64,000 nucleotides of DNA from assembly GCF_025466085.1 (NCBI RefSeq), contig NZ_JANLOD010000018.1:62001-126000 (forward strand). Reading direction: 5' to 3'. Shown piece after piece: positions 36,066 through 44,300 of the stretch. Each line of letters starts with the position of its first letter. Position 1 is the stretch's first letter. This stretch comes from Pseudomonas sp. 14P_8.1_Bac3. GTDB taxonomy: Bacteria; Pseudomonadota; Gammaproteobacteria; Pseudomonadales; Pseudomonadaceae. The notes under the pieces are model-generated. The model was given only the letters and a program-made list of their open reading frames with translations, made no database searches and was not told the DNA's origin. A program made the position numbers and the translations under genes.

Positions 36066-36818
36066 TTACAAAAACGGCACTGGCGGTCTGCGTTTGTTCA
36101 GGGTCGACCACCAGAACACCCATCCCAGCACCCTGATATTTTGTTCTTCGATCTGCGCGGACCTGAAAATCTCGTCGGGGTATTCGCCGCTGTTGTGGCT
36201 GCGCATGCGAATGGCGTTGCCCGGCACCCGGCTCAGGTATTTGATCCGCAGCATGCCTTCGTGCTCGATAGCGTAGATCTCGCCGTCGACGATTTGCGTG
36301 AGTCCGCGGTCGATGGCGACGATGGAACCGTCTTCGATTTTTTCGGCCATGCTGTTGCCAACCATGCGGGCGCAGATGGCGTCGGCGTGATTGATTTCCA
36401 GGGAGTCGAGGTCGCTGCGAGGCAGGCGGATCGATTCGCTGGGGTCCTTGATGACATGGGTTTTGTCGGAGCCCGGCGTCACTGCCGTTTCTTTGTAAAA
36501 CGGTAGCTCGACGTCGATCGGCTCGATGACCCGATAGATGCCGCGGATCGACTGGGCATCGAACGCGTTCCCCGAGGCGTCGAGCACGCGCAAATCGCTG
36601 GCGTCTTTTGGCCCTTCGCCGGTTTTCAGCCATTCGCTGTTCACCGACAGTCTCCTGGCAATATCCTCCATGCGGTAGTCGGGCACTCCGCGGGTGTACC
36701 AGTTATGGACGTTTTGGGCTTTGTTGATGTTCAAAAGCTCGGCGAAATCAGTGGTCGTGATATGGAGCTCTTCCAGAAGCATTTTGAAGCGTGCACCGCA
36801 GGATTTGTTCTTTTTCAT
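36066..36818 (-). CDS. CI/PrtR-type S24 repressor (orphan)
   Basis: A 250-residue repressor with an N-terminal helix-turn-helix (ELHITTTDFAELLNINKAQNVHNW, residues about 17-60) and a C-terminal S24 LexA-like protease domain: Ser156 in GNSMAEKIEDGSIVAID and Lys193 in GMLRIKYLSR form the Ser-Lys dyad. Such repressors of phages and pyocins self-cleave when RecA is activated. No phage or tailocin genes are next to it. The AT-rich 160 bases before its start probably hold its own operators. A typical Ala-Gly cleavage site is not obvious. The start is ATG 36818; a GTG 6 bases earlier is possible. Confidence 0.88.
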   Translation of the reverse strand: MKKNKSCGARFKMLLEELHITTTDFAELLNINKAQNVHNWYTRGVPDYRMEDIARRLSVNSEWLKTGEGPKDASDLRVLDASGNAFDAQSIRGIYRVIEPIDVELPFYKETAVTPGSDKTHVIKDPSESIRLPRSDLDSLEINHADAICARMVGNSMAEKIEDGSIVAIDRGLTQIVDGEIYAIEHEGMLRIKYLSRVPGNAIRMRSHNSGEYPDEIFRSAQIEEQNIRVLGWVFWWSTLNKRRPPVPFL

Positions 36819-36984
36819 AAACACGAGTCTAACGGCGCGGCATAAGGCTTTGATTCAACGAAACGTTCAAATTTCGAGTGAATTTTGCATCTTCGTGTAA
36901 GACGTCTTTGGTAAAAATTAAACAATGAAACACGGTCATGATCGGTTGCTAAACGCTGCGTTTAAGTCGCCTTTTCATCGCCCA

Positions 36985-37015
36985 CAAAAAAACCCGGATC
37001 AACCGGGGTTTTTTG
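36985..37015 (-). terminator. Rho-independent terminator of ppa
   Basis: On the minus strand ACCCCGG-TTGAT-CCGGGTT is followed by TTTTTTG, 27 bases after the ppa stop. A-tracts on both sides could also let it work in the other direction. Confidence 0.85.
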
Positions 37016-37041
37016 TTAAAGCCGTTCGTGCGAAGCGGCGA

Positions 37042-37569
37042 TCAGCCTTTATAGGCAGCAACCGACTTGGTGATCGCTTCGCGGGCGGCGTCTGCACCGG
37101 CCCAGCCTTCGATTTTCACCCATTTGCCTTTTTCGAGATCTTTGTAGTTCGCGAAGAAGTGCTCGATCTGCTGAATCAGCAGGGCTGGCAGGTCGGTGTA
37201 TTCCTTCACGTCGACGTACAGCTGGGACAGCTTGTCGTGTGGGACTGCGATGACTTTGGCATCGCCGCCGCCGTCGTCGGTCATGTTCAGGATGCCGACC
37301 GGACGAGCCCGGATGACCGAACCTGGAGCAACCGGGTAAGGGGTCACCACCAGCACGTCGAGGGGGTCACCGTCGTCAGCCAAGGTGTTCGGGATGTAAC
37401 CGTAGTTGGCCGGGTAGAACATCGGGGTGGCCATGAAACGGTCAACGAACAGGCAATCGCTGTCTTTGTCGATTTCGTATTTGATCGGCGCGTGGTTGGC
37501 CGGAATCTCGATCGCGACGTAGATGTCGTTCGGCAGGTCTTTGCCAGCCGGAATCTTGCTGTAGCTCAT
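37042..37569 (-). CDS. ppa: Inorganic pyrophosphatase
   Basis: A 175-residue soluble family I pyrophosphatase that hydrolyses PPi to drive biosynthesis. The metal-binding signature [10 protein letters not shown] is present, with [11 protein letters not shown] before it and KVIAVP after. Length matches the E. coli enzyme. It is monocistronic with its own strong terminator. It marks the return to conserved Pseudomonas gene order after the accessory region. Confidence 0.98.
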   Translation of the reverse strand: MSYSKIPAGKDLPNDIYVAIEIPANHAPIKYEIDKDSDCLFVDRFMATPMFYPANYGYIPNTLADDGDPLDVLVVTPYPVAPGSVIRARPVGILNMTDDGGGDAKVIAVPHDKLSQLYVDVKEYTDLPALLIQQIEHFFANYKDLEKGKWVKIEGWAGADAAREAITKSVAAYKG

Positions 37570-37682
37570 TGGGCGGTGCCCCCGTTAGTTGACCAAAAAC
37601 ACTTGGCCGGATTGACCAAAAAGTGGCGGCGATTATAGGCATATTCCGCCACCGTTGCTATCTGCCAGAGGTCCTGTAGACC

Positions 37683-38495
37683 TTAGTCGCGTGCCTGATA
37701 GACCGGGTCTTCGGCCAGAAGTTGCCGCAGCCGGGCCAGCGGGTCCTGGCGATAAAACAGCTTTAGTTGCTCATAGACCCGAGGATAGGCCTCGTGTAGC
37801 AAATCCGGGGCGCTGAAGAAGTATTCGCTGGTCACGGCAAAGAACTCGGCGGGGTTTTCCGCCGCGTAGGGGTCGATGGCCGTTTCGGCATCCGGGTTGC
37901 GTTCCAGTTGCCCGTCGAGGTCGTCGTAGGCTTCCTGCATGACGCTGGCCCAGTCGCTGACGCGCATGTCGGCGTGCAGCGGTGGCAGGCCGTTGGCGTC
38001 GCCGTTGAGCATGTCGAGTTTGTGCGCGAGTTCGTGGATGACCAGGTTATAGCCTTCCCAGCCGCCGCTGGCCATCACGCCGGGCCAGGCGAGAATGACC
38101 GGGCCTTGCTGCCAGGCTTCACCGCTGTGTTCGCCGTCCCATTCGTGCTCGACGCCACTTGCGTCGCGATGGCGCTGTGGACTTAGGAAGTCGTCGGGGT
38201 AGAGGACGATTTCGTGAAAACCCTGATACCAGTTCAGGTCGCCCAGATTCAGCAGGGGCAGTTGCGCCTGGGCGGCGAGCAGCAGGCGCTGCTCTTGATG
38301 GAGCTCGACGCCGGGCAGGGCGGTCAGGTGTTTGTCTTCGAGGAACAGCACGCTGGCTTCGCGCAACCACTGGTCTTCAGCCGCGCTGATGCCGTCAAGA
38401 AAACTCAGATGATGGCGCACCCGCTGCCACAGGTCGTCGGCGATCGGGTGCCTGGCGAGGATGCGCCGGCGACGCCAGGCGCTGAGCGACCACAT
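37683..38495 (-). CDS. mtfA: Zinc-dependent peptidase MtfA (M90 family)
   Basis: A 270-residue gluzincin-like peptidase with VIHELAHKLDMLNG (HExxH) near the middle and a downstream acidic AENPAEFFAVTSEYFF segment supplying the third ligand. E. coli MtfA binds and inactivates the glucose repressor Mlc and links to PTS control. No Mlc gene is visible here. It is cytosolic, with no signal peptide. It lies 3 bases downstream of the dedA gene, with which it is probably co-transcribed. Confidence 0.92.
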   Translation of the reverse strand: MWSLSAWRRRRILARHPIADDLWQRVRHHLSFLDGISAAEDQWLREASVLFLEDKHLTALPGVELHQEQRLLLAAQAQLPLLNLGDLNWYQGFHEIVLYPDDFLSPQRHRDASGVEHEWDGEHSGEAWQQGPVILAWPGVMASGGWEGYNLVIHELAHKLDMLNGDANGLPPLHADMRVSDWASVMQEAYDDLDGQLERNPDAETAIDPYAAENPAEFFAVTSEYFFSAPDLLHEAYPRVYEQLKLFYRQDPLARLRQLLAEDPVYQARD

Positions 38496-38498
38496 CGG

Positions 38499-39155
38499 TC
38501 AGCGCGGTTCGGCTTTGGACGCATTGCCGCCGAAGCGGCTGCGGACCACACCAATGATCATCGGCACCAGCGACAGCAGGATGATGCCCACCACCAGCAG
38601 CGACAGGTTTTTCTTGATGAACGGCACATTGCCGAAGAAGTAACCAAGCGTCACCAGGCCGCCGACCCAGAGAAGGGTACCGAGCACGCTGAAAAAGAAG
38701 AACCGCGGATAGGGCATTTTCGCCACACCGGCCACGAACGGCGCGAAGGTGCGAATGATCGGCAGAAAACGCGCCAGGGTCACGGTTTTGCCACCGTGCT
38801 TGTCGTAGAAGTCGTGGGTTTGCTGCAGGTAATCGCGACGGAAGATTTTCGAGTTCGGATTGCTGAACAGCTTTTCGCCCGCCGTTCGTCCGATGACGTA
38901 GTTGGTGCTGTCGCCGAGAATTGCCGCCAGCATCAGCAGGCCGGCCAGCAGCACCGGGTCCATACCGCCACCGGCCGCGACGGCGCCTGCGATGAACAGC
39001 AAGGAGTCACCTGGCAGGAAGGGCATCACCACCAGTCCGGTCTCGCAGAAGATCACCAGAAACAGGATGGCGTAGATCCATGGCCCGTAATTGTTCACCA
39101 GCAAATCGAGGTAAACATCGAGATGCAGGATAAGGTCGAGCGGGTTGAAATCCAT
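38499..39155 (-). CDS. DedA family inner-membrane protein
   Basis: A 218-residue multi-pass protein of the DedA/SNARE-associated family: VVMPFLPGDSLLFIAGAVAA, GDSTNYVIGRTAGEKLF, and the Arg-bearing RFLPIIRTFAPFVAG motif. DedA proteins flip undecaprenyl phosphate or phosphatidylethanolamine and affect envelope integrity and colistin tolerance. It is upstream of mtfA on the same strand. A second DedA domain occurs in the window in the fusion at 53607. Confidence 0.92.
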   Translation of the reverse strand: MDFNPLDLILHLDVYLDLLVNNYGPWIYAILFLVIFCETGLVVMPFLPGDSLLFIAGAVAAGGGMDPVLLAGLLMLAAILGDSTNYVIGRTAGEKLFSNPNSKIFRRDYLQQTHDFYDKHGGKTVTLARFLPIIRTFAPFVAGVAKMPYPRFFFFSVLGTLLWVGGLVTLGYFFGNVPFIKKNLSLLVVGIILLSLVPMIIGVVRSRFGGNASKAEPR

Positions 39156-39340
39156 GGGGGCACCTGTGATGACGGCCCGACTCAGCAGGCCTGTGCGGAT
39201 GACTTCGCGTAAGGCTACAGACGAGTGTAGTTTTTCTTACAAGCCGGAAAGGTCGGCATTATACGGGCTGAAAAGTGAAAAGCGCGTCGAGTTTGTAGCG
39301 GGGGATGTCGCTTGAGACGGATGGTTCGTTCTGCTTTTCT

Positions 39341-39439
39341 GTAGGAGCGAGCTTGCTCGCGATGGACGCAGGACCAACGCTGGCCGTCAGGCTTCCCGCG
39401 TCATCGTTGACGACCATCGCGAGCAAGCTCGCTCCTACA
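39341..39439. repeat. REP doublet, class GTAGGAGCGAGC
   Basis: Perfectly inverted units starting GTAGGAGCGAGCTTGCTCGC enclose about 50 bases in the 293-base gap between divergent-facing upstream dedA DNA and the acetyltransferase stop. The rest of the gap shows no gene. Confidence 0.9.
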
Positions 39440-39448
39440 GAGGGGGAG

Positions 39449-39910
39449 TCAAAGCTCGTCGCTGATCGGCAACACGTAGTTCTTGAACTCGGTGTCTTCC
39501 TTGAACCCGATGGATTCGTAGGTTTTCTGCGCGATTTCGTTGTGGCTGCTGGTGGACACGCGCATGCGCACGGCGTTGGTTTCCTTGGCCATTTTTTTCG
39601 CGGTACGCATCAGGTTGTCCGCCACCAACTGACGGCGGGCGTCTTCGGCGACGTAGATGTCGTTGAGGATCCATACGCGCTTGAGCGAAAGCGAGGAAAA
39701 GCTCGGGTACAACTGACAGAAACCCATCAATCTGTTGTTGTCGTCATCGGCCAGCGCCAGGTAGATCACCGACTCCTTGCGACGCAGGCGTTTCTCGAGG
39801 AACGCCCGGGAGGAGTCCGGATACGGCAGGGAACCATAAAACTCGCGATATTTGACGAACAACGGGGTCAGCAGGTCCAGGTGTTCGAGGGTCGCTTGAA
39901 TAATCCGCAT
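39449..39910 (-). CDS. GNAT family N-acetyltransferase
   Basis: A 153-residue GNAT protein. The acetyl-CoA loop region is VAEDARRQLVADNLMRTAKKMA (RxxGxG-like, degenerate), preceded by LMGFCQLYPSFSSLSLKRVWILNDIYV and ending in YESIGFKEDTEFKNYVLPI, the usual C-terminal GNAT pattern. The substrate is unknown. It sits 120 bases downstream of eutC and may be part of that transcript, matching a gene order in P. aeruginosa. Confidence 0.88.
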   Translation of the reverse strand: MRIIQATLEHLDLLTPLFVKYREFYGSLPYPDSSRAFLEKRLRRKESVIYLALADDDNNRLMGFCQLYPSFSSLSLKRVWILNDIYVAEDARRQLVADNLMRTAKKMAKETNAVRMRVSTSSHNEIAQKTYESIGFKEDTEFKNYVLPISDEL

Positions 39911-40029
39911 CGATAGGTCTCGTCTTCAAGTGGCTGTCTTCACGTGCTCTGACGGCGAACGGTTCTCACTCGGGCAGCCGTGTCCCGATCCTGCCTGAAA
40001 GCGCAGGCGAAACGCAATGCGGAAACGGT

Positions 40030-40866
40030 TCACGTATTCGACGGGCTCAGCAGGAAATTTCCTTTCATGTCCGCGCCATCCTGGGACTCCAGCGTCTGAA
40101 GTTGCGCTTCGTCTTTCAGGTTGACCCCCGACAACTGCCGCCGACAGGCTTCGCGCATCAAATACAACAAACGGTGTGCGGCCATGCCATAACTCAAGCC
40201 TTCCAGCCGCACATTGGAGATGCAATTGCGGTAGGCATCGGTCAGGCCGACCTTGGGGTTGTAGGTGAAGTACAACCCCAGGCTGTCTGGCGAGCTGAGG
40301 CCAGGGCGTTCACCGATCAGGATCACCACCATCCTGGCGCCTAGCAGCTCGCCGATCTCGTCACTCACGGCGACCCGGCCTTGCTCTACCAGAATTACTG
40401 GCGAAACCGTCCAGCCATCGACCTCGATCTGCTCGCGCATGCGCGCAAGGAAGGGCGCGGTGTGACGGTGCACAGCCAGCGCAGACAAACCATCGGCCAC
40501 GACAATCACCAGATCGACGCCGCCGGGATGGGCTGAAGCATGATCGCGCAGGATTTGCGCCGACTCATTGCTCAACTTTCGCCCCAAATCAGGGCGTTGC
40601 AAATAACTGTCCCGGTTCGTTGCGGCGCTATGCAGGAGCACACTGTCATAACCGCATTCAGCCAATTGCGCGCCGAGACTGGCAGGGTCGAAGGGCAAAT
40701 GCACCGCATCCCGGGCCTGCGCGTGGGCGTATTGAAAATCCAGTTGCGCGCGGGTAGGCAGGCTGGTGCCGGTGCGGCCCAGGGCAATCCGCGCCGGGGT
40801 CAGTCGACGCAGCTCCAACAGCGGGTTTTCTGAATCAACGGGCGGTTTATCCATCTCGACGGTCAT
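40030..40866 (-). CDS. eutC: Ethanolamine ammonia-lyase small subunit
   Basis: A 278-residue small subunit of the adenosylcobalamin-dependent lyase that converts ethanolamine to acetaldehyde and ammonia. It shows [24 protein letters not shown], the family N-terminal signature, and [14 protein letters not shown] and [20 protein letters not shown] in the Rossmann-like B12 domain. Its start overlaps the eutB stop by 4 bases, so the subunits are made together. Confidence 0.97.
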   Translation of the reverse strand: MTVEMDKPPVDSENPLLELRRLTPARIALGRTGTSLPTRAQLDFQYAHAQARDAVHLPFDPASLGAQLAECGYDSVLLHSAATNRDSYLQRPDLGRKLSNESAQILRDHASAHPGGVDLVIVVADGLSALAVHRHTAPFLARMREQIEVDGWTVSPVILVEQGRVAVSDEIGELLGARMVVILIGERPGLSSPDSLGLYFTYNPKVGLTDAYRNCISNVRLEGLSYGMAAHRLLYLMREACRRQLSGVNLKDEAQLQTLESQDGADMKGNFLLSPSNT

Positions 40867-42257
40867 CCCAGTTGCCCCATCGCTTGGCGGAAGGCGGCGG
40901 GCAAGCGGTCACCAAAATGAATCTTGCCGTCTGTCTGGGTGAGGATGCCCATGTTCGCCAGCCACTGTTCGAACTCCGGTGCGGGCTTCAGGCCCATGGT
41001 TTGTCGGGCGTAGAGCGCGTCGTGGAACGAGGTGGTCTGGTAATTGAGCATGATGTCATCCGAGCCGGGGATGCCCATGATGAAGTTGATCCCGGCAACA
41101 CCCAGCAGGGTCAGCAGGGTGTCCATGTCGTCCTGGTCGGCTTCGGCATGGTTGGTGTAACAGATGTCGCAGCCCATCGGCACGCCCAGCAGCTTGCCGC
41201 AGAAGTGATCTTCGAGGCCGGCGCGGATGATCTGTTTGCCGTTGTAGAGGTACTCGGGGCCGATGAATCCTACAACCGTGTTCACCAGGAACGGTTTGAA
41301 ATGGCGCGCCACGGCGTAGGCGCGGGTTTCGCAGGTCTGTTGATCGAGGCCGTGGTGGGCGTTGGCCGACAGAGCGCTGCCCTGACCGGTTTCGAAATAC
41401 ATCAGGTTTTGCCCGAGCGTGCCGCGGTTCAGGCTCAGACCGGCGTCGTAGCCCTCCTGCAACACGTTCAGGTTGATGCCAAAACTGGCGTTGGCCGCTT
41501 CAGTGCCGGCGATCGACTGGAATACCAGGTCCAGTGGCACGCCGCGGTTGATCGCTTCGATGGACGTGGTGACGTGGGTCAGCACGCAGGCCTGCGTAGG
41601 AATTTCATAGCGCTGGATGATCGCATCGAGCATCTCCAGCATCGCGCAGATCGAGGCGATGCTGTCGGTGGCCGGGTTGATGCCGATCATCGCGTCGCCG
41701 TTGCCGTACAACAAACCGTCGAGAATGCTCGCAGCGATGCCGGCCGGTTCGTCGGTGGGATGGTTGGGTTGCAGGCGCGTCGACATGCGCCCACGCAGCC
41801 CCAGGGTGCCGCGGAACCGCGTGACCACGCGGATTTTCTGCGCCACCAACACGAGGTCTTGCACGCGCATGATTTTCGACACGGCGGCGGCCATTTCTGG
41901 CGTCAGTCCAGGGGCGAGGGCGCGCAGGCTGTGTTCGTCGGCGGCCTCGCTGAGCAGCCAGTCGCGGAAACCGCCAACGGTCAGGTGGCTGACCACGGCA
42001 AAGGCCTGTTTATCGTGGGTGTCGATGATCAGTCGGGTGACTTCATCGGCCTCATAAGGAATCAGCACTTCCTGCAGGAAGTGGCTCAAGGGAATGTCGG
42101 CCAACGCCATCTGCGCGGCGACCCGCTCGCCATCGTTGAGCGCGGCGACACCGGCCAGAAAGTCTCCGGAACGCGCCGGACTGGCTTTGGCCATCACGTC
42201 CTTGAGGCTGTCGAAGCGATAGGTCTGGGCGCCGACAGAGTGGGCGAATACGGCCAT
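40863..42257 (-). CDS. eutB: Ethanolamine ammonia-lyase large subunit
   Basis: A 464-residue TIM-barrel catalytic subunit. Family sequences visible are [44 protein letters not shown] and [17 protein letters not shown], then a C-terminal [21 protein letters not shown]. It uses adenosylcobalamin with EutC. No microcompartment genes are present, so this is the short aerobic ethanolamine pathway. In P. aeruginosa the permease gene eat lies between the aldehyde dehydrogenase and eutB; here only a REP pair is found there. Confidence 0.97.
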   Translation of the reverse strand: MAVFAHSVGAQTYRFDSLKDVMAKASPARSGDFLAGVAALNDGERVAAQMALADIPLSHFLQEVLIPYEADEVTRLIIDTHDKQAFAVVSHLTVGGFRDWLLSEAADEHSLRALAPGLTPEMAAAVSKIMRVQDLVLVAQKIRVVTRFRGTLGLRGRMSTRLQPNHPTDEPAGIAASILDGLLYGNGDAMIGINPATDSIASICAMLEMLDAIIQRYEIPTQACVLTHVTTSIEAINRGVPLDLVFQSIAGTEAANASFGINLNVLQEGYDAGLSLNRGTLGQNLMYFETGQGSALSANAHHGLDQQTCETRAYAVARHFKPFLVNTVVGFIGPEYLYNGKQIIRAGLEDHFCGKLLGVPMGCDICYTNHAEADQDDMDTLLTLLGVAGINFIMGIPGSDDIMLNYQTTSFHDALYARQTMGLKPAPEFEQWLANMGILTQTDGKIHFGDRLPAAFRQAMGQLG

Positions 42258-42345
42258 GGGGCGGTGTCCTCTTGTTCTCTACGCATCTGGGTGATCAATG
42301 ATATGCAAGGCTTGCGCCAGCGAGATCGATTGTGTGACGGAGGAC

Positions 42346-42443
42346 GCTATCGCGAGCAGGCTCGCTCCCACATGGGTTCTGAGCGTGCCCGCAATCCAGG
42401 CCTGCCATAAAACCCTGTGGGAGCGAGCCTGCTCGCGATAGCG
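42346..42443. repeat. REP doublet between eutB and aldehyde dehydrogenase gene
   Basis: Inverted units containing CGCGAGCAGGCTCGCTCCCA and TGGGAGCGAGCCTGCTCGCG bracket about 52 bases. It fills much of the 227-base gap between two genes of the eut transcript, exactly where the eat permease gene stands in P. aeruginosa. No coding frame remains there. Confidence 0.9.
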
Positions 42444-42484
42444 GTTTGAAGGGCGACACAGCATCACTGCATCGCCCCAAACCT

Positions 42485-44005
42485 TTAGAAGAAGCCCAAC
42501 GGATTGATGTCGTAGCTCACCAGCAGGTTTTTGGTCTGCTGATAGTGATCGAGCATCATTTTGTGGGTTTCACGACCGACGCCGGACTTCTTGTACCCGC
42601 CGAACGCGGCATGCGCCGGGTACAGGTGGTAGCAGTTGGTCCACACACGACCGGCCTTGATGGCGCGACCCATGCGATAGGCGCGGTTAATGTCGCGGGT
42701 CCAGAGGCCGGCGCCGAGGCCGAACTCGGTATCGTTGGCGATAGCCAGGGCTTCGGCTTCGTCCTTGAACGTGGTGATGCTCACCACCGGGCCAAAGATT
42801 TCTTCCTGGAACACGCGCATCTTGTTGGTGCCCTTGAGCAGGGTCGGCTGGATGTAATAACCGCTCGCCAGGTTGCCCTCGAGTTTTTCCACCTTGCCGC
42901 CGGTCAGCAGCTCGGCGCCTTCGCCCTTGGCGATTTCCAGGTACGAAAGGATTTTGTCGAATTGCTGCTCGGACGCCTGGGCGCCGACCATGGTGTCGGT
43001 GTCCAGCGGGTCGCCACGTTTGATCGACAGGACTTTTTTCATGACCTCCTTCATGAAGTCGTCGTAGATCGATTCCTGCACCAGTGCGCGGGATGGGCAG
43101 GTGCAGACTTCGCCCTGGTTGAAGAACGCCAGGACCAGGCCTTCCGCGGCTTTCTCGATGAACGTCGGTTCGGCTTGCATGATGTCTTCGAAGAAGATGT
43201 TTGGCGACTTGCCACCCAGCTCCACGGTGGACGGAATGATGTTTTCAGCCGCGCATTTCATGATGTGCGAGCCGACCGGGGTCGAGCCGGTGAAGGCAAT
43301 CTTGGCGATACGTTTGCTGGTAGCCAGGGCTTCGCCGGCTTCTTTGCCGTAGCCCTGAACGATGTTCAGCACGCCGGGTGGCAGCAGGTCGCCAATCAGT
43401 TCGACCAGCACGGTGATGCCCAGCGGGGTTTGCTCGGCAGGCTTGAGCACCACGCAGTTACCGGCCGCAAGCGCCGGGGCGAGTTTCCACGCGGCCATCA
43501 AAATCGGGAAGTTCCACGGGATGATCTGCCCGACCACGCCCAGGGGTTCGTGAATGTGGTAAGCCACGGTGTTGCCGTCGATCTCGGCGGCGCTGCCCTC
43601 CTGGGCACGGATGCAACCGGCGAAGTAGCGGAAGTGGTCGGCCGCCAGCGGGATGTCGGCGTTGAGGGTTTCGCGGACGGCCTTGCCGTTGTCCCAGGAT
43701 TCGGTGATCGCCAGCAGTTCCAGGTTCTGTTCGATGCGGTCGGCGATTTTCAGCAGCACCAGCGAGCGCGCCTGGGCGGACGTGGCGCCCCAGGCATCGG
43801 CCGCGGCGTGGGCAGCGTCCAGGGCCTTGTCGATGTCTTCGGCCGTGGAGCGCGGGAATTCGGCAATCGGTTGGCCATTCACTGGCGACGTGTTGGTGAA
43901 GTACTGACCTTTGACAGGCGCGACGAACTCGCCGCCGATGTAGTTACCGTATTTGCTCTTGAACGAAACGATAGCGCCTTCAGTACCGGGGTGAGCGTAA
44001 CGCAT
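42485..44005 (-). CDS. exaC: NAD-dependent (acet)aldehyde dehydrogenase, ExaC/PA4022-like
   Basis: A 506-residue aldehyde dehydrogenase with NAD-binding [13 protein letters not shown], active-site Glu in [13 protein letters not shown] and nucleophile Cys in [16 protein letters not shown] 44005 is supported by AAGGAG 8-13 bases upstream. By position it oxidises the acetaldehyde released by EutBC to acetate. The P. aeruginosa homologue PA4022 leads the ethanolamine operon under EatR and RpoN. A matching -24/-12 element lies about 64 bases upstream. Confidence 0.93.
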   Translation of the reverse strand: MRYAHPGTEGAIVSFKSKYGNYIGGEFVAPVKGQYFTNTSPVNGQPIAEFPRSTAEDIDKALDAAHAAADAWGATSAQARSLVLLKIADRIEQNLELLAITESWDNGKAVRETLNADIPLAADHFRYFAGCIRAQEGSAAEIDGNTVAYHIHEPLGVVGQIIPWNFPILMAAWKLAPALAAGNCVVLKPAEQTPLGITVLVELIGDLLPPGVLNIVQGYGKEAGEALATSKRIAKIAFTGSTPVGSHIMKCAAENIIPSTVELGGKSPNIFFEDIMQAEPTFIEKAAEGLVLAFFNQGEVCTCPSRALVQESIYDDFMKEVMKKVLSIKRGDPLDTDTMVGAQASEQQFDKILSYLEIAKGEGAELLTGGKVEKLEGNLASGYYIQPTLLKGTNKMRVFQEEIFGPVVSITTFKDEAEALAIANDTEFGLGAGLWTRDINRAYRMGRAIKAGRVWTNCYHLYPAHAAFGGYKKSGVGRETHKMMLDHYQQTKNLLVSYDINPLGFF

Positions 44006-44068
44006 GGTGATTTCTCCTTGGCTTTTGTATTTATGAGGGAGGCGCATGTGCGCTTGCTATAAGCGTAG

Positions 44069-44084
44069 AGCAAAGGTTGGGCCA
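44069..44084 (-). promoter_or_regulatory. Sigma-54 (-24/-12) promoter of the ethanolamine operon
   Basis: On the minus strand TGGCCCAACCTTTGCT contains the invariant GG-N10-GC of RpoN promoters (TGGC at -24, TTGC at -12), 64 bases before the dehydrogenase start. The divergent neighbour is a sigma-54 activator, which strongly supports the call. Confidence 0.8.
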
Positions 44085-44300
44085 CTGCCTTGCAGGTCAG
44101 GCAAATCAAGGCGTTGCGTGGTTTTTGTCGGACCGGCGGGCGGTGCCTGTGACGCTTGCGGTACAGCGCCAGTGACAGTTTGTACCGGTTGTGACACAGC
44201 GTGAGACCGAGCGGTCTTGCCAGCATTGCAATGCGGGCTGGGCTGGAGGATGCTCGGCACAACAGCGACGGTGTAAACCGCTCGGGGAGAACAATAAGAA
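44085..44300. promoter_or_regulatory. Divergent control region of eatR and the ethanolamine operon
   Basis: This region lies upstream of the -24/-12 promoter, where enhancer sites are expected. Two elements stand out: a GTGACA/TGTGACAC pair around 44172-44198, and the palindrome AGACCGAGCGGTCT at 44204-44217. Either could bind EatR; neither is proven. Confidence 0.4.

Noticed and set aside
36066-36818. Sign of a prophage
   Set aside because: Only a repressor is present; no integrase, structural, lysis or attachment sequences are seen within the window.
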